Positions 6,964 through 8,615 of a stretch of 8,615 nt of DNA are shown piece after piece. Within the stretch, counting starts at the first letter, position 1. Each line of letters opens with the position of its first letter. The notes beneath the pieces are model-generated. The model did no database searches, was not told where the DNA came from, and saw only the letters and a list, made by a program, of their open reading frames with translations. Both the position numbers and the translations under genes were made by a program. Origin of the DNA: Gulosibacter sediminis (lineage in GTDB: Bacteria > Actinomycetota > Actinomycetes > Actinomycetales > Microbacteriaceae); the NCBI RefSeq assembly GCF_014904065.1, contig NZ_JACXJG010000014.1:27464-36078 (forward strand), in the 5' to 3' direction.

Positions 6964-7090
6964 GAATGTGGTCCTAAAAGTCAGGCGGAAGGGGCGGGCC
7001 GACAGCGCGGCCCGAGAGAATGCAATCCACGACGGCGCGCATCTATTCCCACGACTTCGGGCGCCCGCGCCTCGCCGGAGACTGCCCCGC
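6964..7090 (-). promoter_or_regulatory. Gap between TetR remnant and FMN reductase
   Basis: This 127-bp gap should carry the reductase promoter. I see only weak candidates (TAGATG-like and TTGCAT-like hexamers, not well paired). A short hairpin, CGGGCCG-ACAGCG-CGGCCCG, lies at 6995-7014 without a T-tract. It could be a leader structure or a weak terminator for the upstream regulator. A 10-bp loopless palindrome CGGGCGCCCG lies at 7058-7067. Confidence 0.3.
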
Positions 7091-7565
7091 TTACTCGGCG
7101 TCGAATCTCGGCGCGAGCCGCTGGTGGAGGGCGCCGACATCGGCGCCCGGCAGCAAGGCCGAACGCACGATGATGCCCTGCGCAGTCGTCAGCAACGCCT
7201 CGATCTCGACCGCGACGCGTTGAGGAGCCTCTTCGCCATACTTTTCCTCGCCCCAGGGCAGCAGCAATTCGGTGAGGTGCTGCTCGAGCAGCGCGAGGTT
7301 ACCGGCCATCAGTTGCCGCAGCTCGGGGTCGTTGAGCACCTCCGCCCACACCTGGAGCAACACTTGCGGCACGTTCATGATCGGCAGTTTCGGTGCGTAG
7401 TTGAGGAAGATCTCGCGCGGGGTCACCATGCGCCCGGCGGTTCTCGCCGCGTCTCCGATCGAGGTCGCTCGATCTTCGAGGAGCTCAGCTGCCACGTGCC
7501 GAAACAGTTCGGTTTTGCTCGAGAAGTGCGAGTAGATCGACCCGGCCGAGAGCCCCGACTCGGCC
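7091..7565 (-). pseudogene. TetR-family regulator, 5'-truncated remnant
   Basis: About 155 C-terminal residues of a TetR regulator are intact. They begin in the recognition half of the helix-turn-helix, ESGLSAGSIYSHFSSKTELFRHV, followed by an all-helical ligand/dimerisation domain that ends in ALHQRLAPRFDAE. What is missing is everything before the turn: helix 1, most of helix 2 and the natural start, about 35-45 residues of a normal TetR. The frame stays open further upstream to a GTG at 7672. Those extra codons (SRPSTWATASSRSPARTKSM and on) are antisense to the YhgE-like gene and show no TetR character. A chimeric 193-aa product is possible, but its DNA-binding domain would be incomplete. 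By family such regulators repress an adjacent transporter or redox gene. Here the likely original partner is the equally truncated divergent YhgE-like gene, possibly also the reductase downstream. Confidence 0.8.
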
Positions 7566-7580
7566 GTCTCCGCGATCGAA
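7550..7580. other. Breakpoint joining truncated TetR and truncated YhgE genes
   Basis: Below about 7561 the minus strand encodes recognisable TetR HTH. Above about 7569 the plus strand encodes YhgE-like sequence (AIEDAVATQADGAIDFVRAGDRDEAV). Each gene loses family character on entering the other, and neither has a start codon at its expected place. In the TetR frame, residues IAETAE just upstream are out of register with the usual IAxxAGLS pattern by about two positions, which helps place the join. Confidence 0.65.
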
Positions 7581-8486
7581 GACGCAGTCGCAACCCAGGC
7601 CGACGGTGCCATCGACTTCGTCCGCGCCGGCGACCGCGACGAGGCCGTGGCCCAGGTCGAGGGCCGCGACACTTACGGCGCGATTGTGATCAGCGCATCC
7701 GGCGCGCCCGAGGTGCTCACTGCATCCGCCGGCAGCGCCGTCGCCACCCAGCTGCTCAACGGCGTCGCGACCCAGCTGCAGGCCCAGCTCACCGAGCAGG
7801 TGACCGCCGCCGGCGGCGATGCGAGCATGGCGCCGCAGGTCGTCGTGACCGAGCTTGTGCCGCTCGCGGCATCAGATGCGGCAGGCTCCGGCCTCGCCGC
7901 GTCGGCATTCCCCCTTACGATGGGCGGCATGCTTGGCGGCGTGCTCACGGCGCTGTCGATCAAGGGCCTGTGGCGGCGCCTCGCCACCGTCTCCCTGTTC
8001 AGCGCGAGCGCCGCGCTCATCATTACCTTCGTGCTGCAGACCTGGTTCGAGTATCTTCAGGGCAACTTCGGGGTGAACTCGCTTGCGATCGGCCTGTCGA
8101 TTCTCGCGTCGTCGACGTTCATCGTTGGTGCCGCGACGCTCCTCGGCACGCCAGGCATCGGCGCCGGCGCGCTCGTGACGTTCCTCATTGGCAACCCGCT
8201 CTCGGCCGCCGCGATGCCGTGGCAGTTCCTCGTCGAGCCATGGGGTGCCATCGGTCAGTTCCTCGTGCCCGGCGCCTCGAACTGGCTGCTGCGTTCACTG
8301 AGCTACTTCCCCTCGGCAGACACCTCGCAGCAATGGTGGACCCTGGCGGGCTGGGTCGCGTTCGGACTCGCACTTGCTTTCATCGGCACGACCGTTCGCG
8401 GCCGACGCGGCATCGCACCCGCCGAGGTCGAGCCCGCCGAGGCAGCGACGGCCGAGGCAACGACGCGCGCACCGGTCGCCGCCTAG
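7569..8486 (+). pseudogene. YhgE/Pip-like (DUF3533/ABC-2-type) membrane protein, 5'-truncated
   Basis: The C-terminal part of a YhgE/Pip-type inner-membrane protein, a family related to ABC-2 permeases and phage-infection proteins. In Actinobacteria it often stands next to a TetR gene. The frame is open from 7536 (after TAG at 7533-7535). The first possible start is GTG at 7647, giving 279 aa. Codons before that GTG still look native (AIEDAVATQADGAIDFVRAGDRDEAV), so the gene originally began further upstream. Preserved are the extracytoplasmic end with RDTYGAIVIS (residues 7-16 from the GTG) and about five to six membrane segments. These lie near 84-104, 112-130, 144-167, 170-190 and 231-250, with a possible one around 200-215. 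The N-terminal membrane helix and first part of the extracytoplasmic domain, roughly 50-60 residues, are absent. The C-terminus ends in a pentapeptide repeat. No RBS precedes 7647 convincingly. Confidence 0.75.
8421..8465 (+). repeat. Three 15-bp tandem units encoding AExxx
   Basis: Units at 8421-8435, 8436-8450 and 8451-8465 encode AEVEP, AEAAT and AEATT near the C-terminus of the YhgE-like protein. Units two and three differ at one base of 15 (G/A); unit one is more diverged. The segment is a low-complexity cytoplasmic tail of a length-variable type. Confidence 0.7.
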
Positions 8487-8503
8487 CGCCCGCTCGGCCC
8501 CAG

Positions 8504-8538
8504 ACCCCCGCGCCCAACTCAGTTTGGCGCGGGGGTTT
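8504..8538 (+). terminator. Hairpin terminator after the YhgE-like gene
   Basis: An 11-bp perfect stem (ACCCCCGCGCC at 8504-8514 with GGCGCGGGGGT at 8526-8536) is extended inward by AAC/GTT pairs after one mismatch and followed by TTT. It lies 18 nt after the stop codon. Convergent transcription from the right would meet the same stem directly after the TAA of the edge gene, but with no T-tract in that direction. Confidence 0.75.
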
Positions 8539-8615
8539 ACGCGTGTTTCGCGTGGCGCAAGAGGTACCAGCACCACAGCGCGAAGCAACCGATACCGACC
8601 GCGAGCGCGACGAGC
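8537..8615 (-). CDS. C-terminal end of a membrane protein (runs off right edge)
   Basis: On the minus strand an open frame enters from the right edge and ends in TAA at 8539-8537. Its last 25 residues, LVALAVGIGCFALWCWYLLR followed by HAKHA, form a typical terminal transmembrane helix with a basic cytoplasmic tail. The stop lies directly beside a terminator stem, which supports this as a real gene end convergent with the YhgE-like gene. The family cannot be named from so little sequence. Confidence 0.55.
   Translation of the reverse strand, partial: LVALAVGIGCFALWCWYLLRHAKHA

Noticed and set aside
6964..7140. 59-residue N-terminal extension of the FMN reductase
   Set aside because: It is Arg/Ser-rich, overlaps the end of the TetR remnant and precedes a proper flavodoxin-fold start at GTG 6963.
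7091..7672. Intact full-length TetR regulator
   Set aside because: The length (193 aa) looks right, but the first 35 or so residues are antisense YhgE-like coding sequence and helices 1-2 of the HTH are missing.
1..8615. CRISPR arrays, insertion sequences, tRNA or rRNA genes, defence islands
   Set aside because: I saw no spaced direct repeats, transposase motifs, terminal inverted repeats with target duplications, tRNA-like cloverleafs or known defence-protein motifs. The breakpoint near 7565 shows no IS remnant.

Overview
The window reads as chromosome of a high-GC actinobacterium. GC-ending codons dominate, genes are densely packed, RBSs are short (AGGAG, AAAGGA, AAGGA), there are GTG starts and one likely leaderless gene, and the 50-aa acidic protein resembles small proteins I associate with Microbacteriaceae. 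The family assignment is inference from style and resemblance, not a search.

Layout, left to right. (1) The N-terminal two thirds of a ribokinase/PfkB sugar kinase on the minus strand runs off the left edge. It is divergent from (2) an MsnO8-type LLM-class flavin oxidoreductase (737-1702, +). (3) A 50-codon acidic protein gene (1721-1873, -) converges on it. (4) A 12-TM-type MFS transporter (1994-3196, +) is divergent from the small gene and probably has a leaderless mRNA. (5) A minus-strand operon holds an MMPL/RND-type membrane transporter (4100-6286) and a TIGR01777-family SDR epimerase (3201-4103), joined by a 4-nt ATGA stop/start overlap. A clear sigma70-like promoter lies directly upstream of it. 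(6) An NAD(P)H-dependent FMN reductase (6406-6963, -) ends in a perfect 15-bp hairpin plus T-tract. (7) A TetR-family regulator (-) and a YhgE/Pip-like ABC-2-type membrane protein (+) lie head to head, and both have lost their 5' ends at one breakpoint near 7550-7580. (8) A hairpin terminator follows the YhgE remnant. Just beyond it, the last 25 codons of a minus-strand membrane protein enter from the right edge.

Most of the window is ordinary accessory metabolism and transport. The most unusual feature is the breakpoint near 7565. The recognition end of the TetR DNA-binding motif runs directly into the interior of a YhgE-like extracytoplasmic domain on the opposite strand. The simplest reading is a single deletion of a divergent regulator/target intergenic region, which removed both start codons, both promoters, the first part of the TetR helix-turn-helix and the first membrane helix of YhgE. 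I found no convincing novel defence system, CRISPR array, insertion sequence, tRNA or rRNA.
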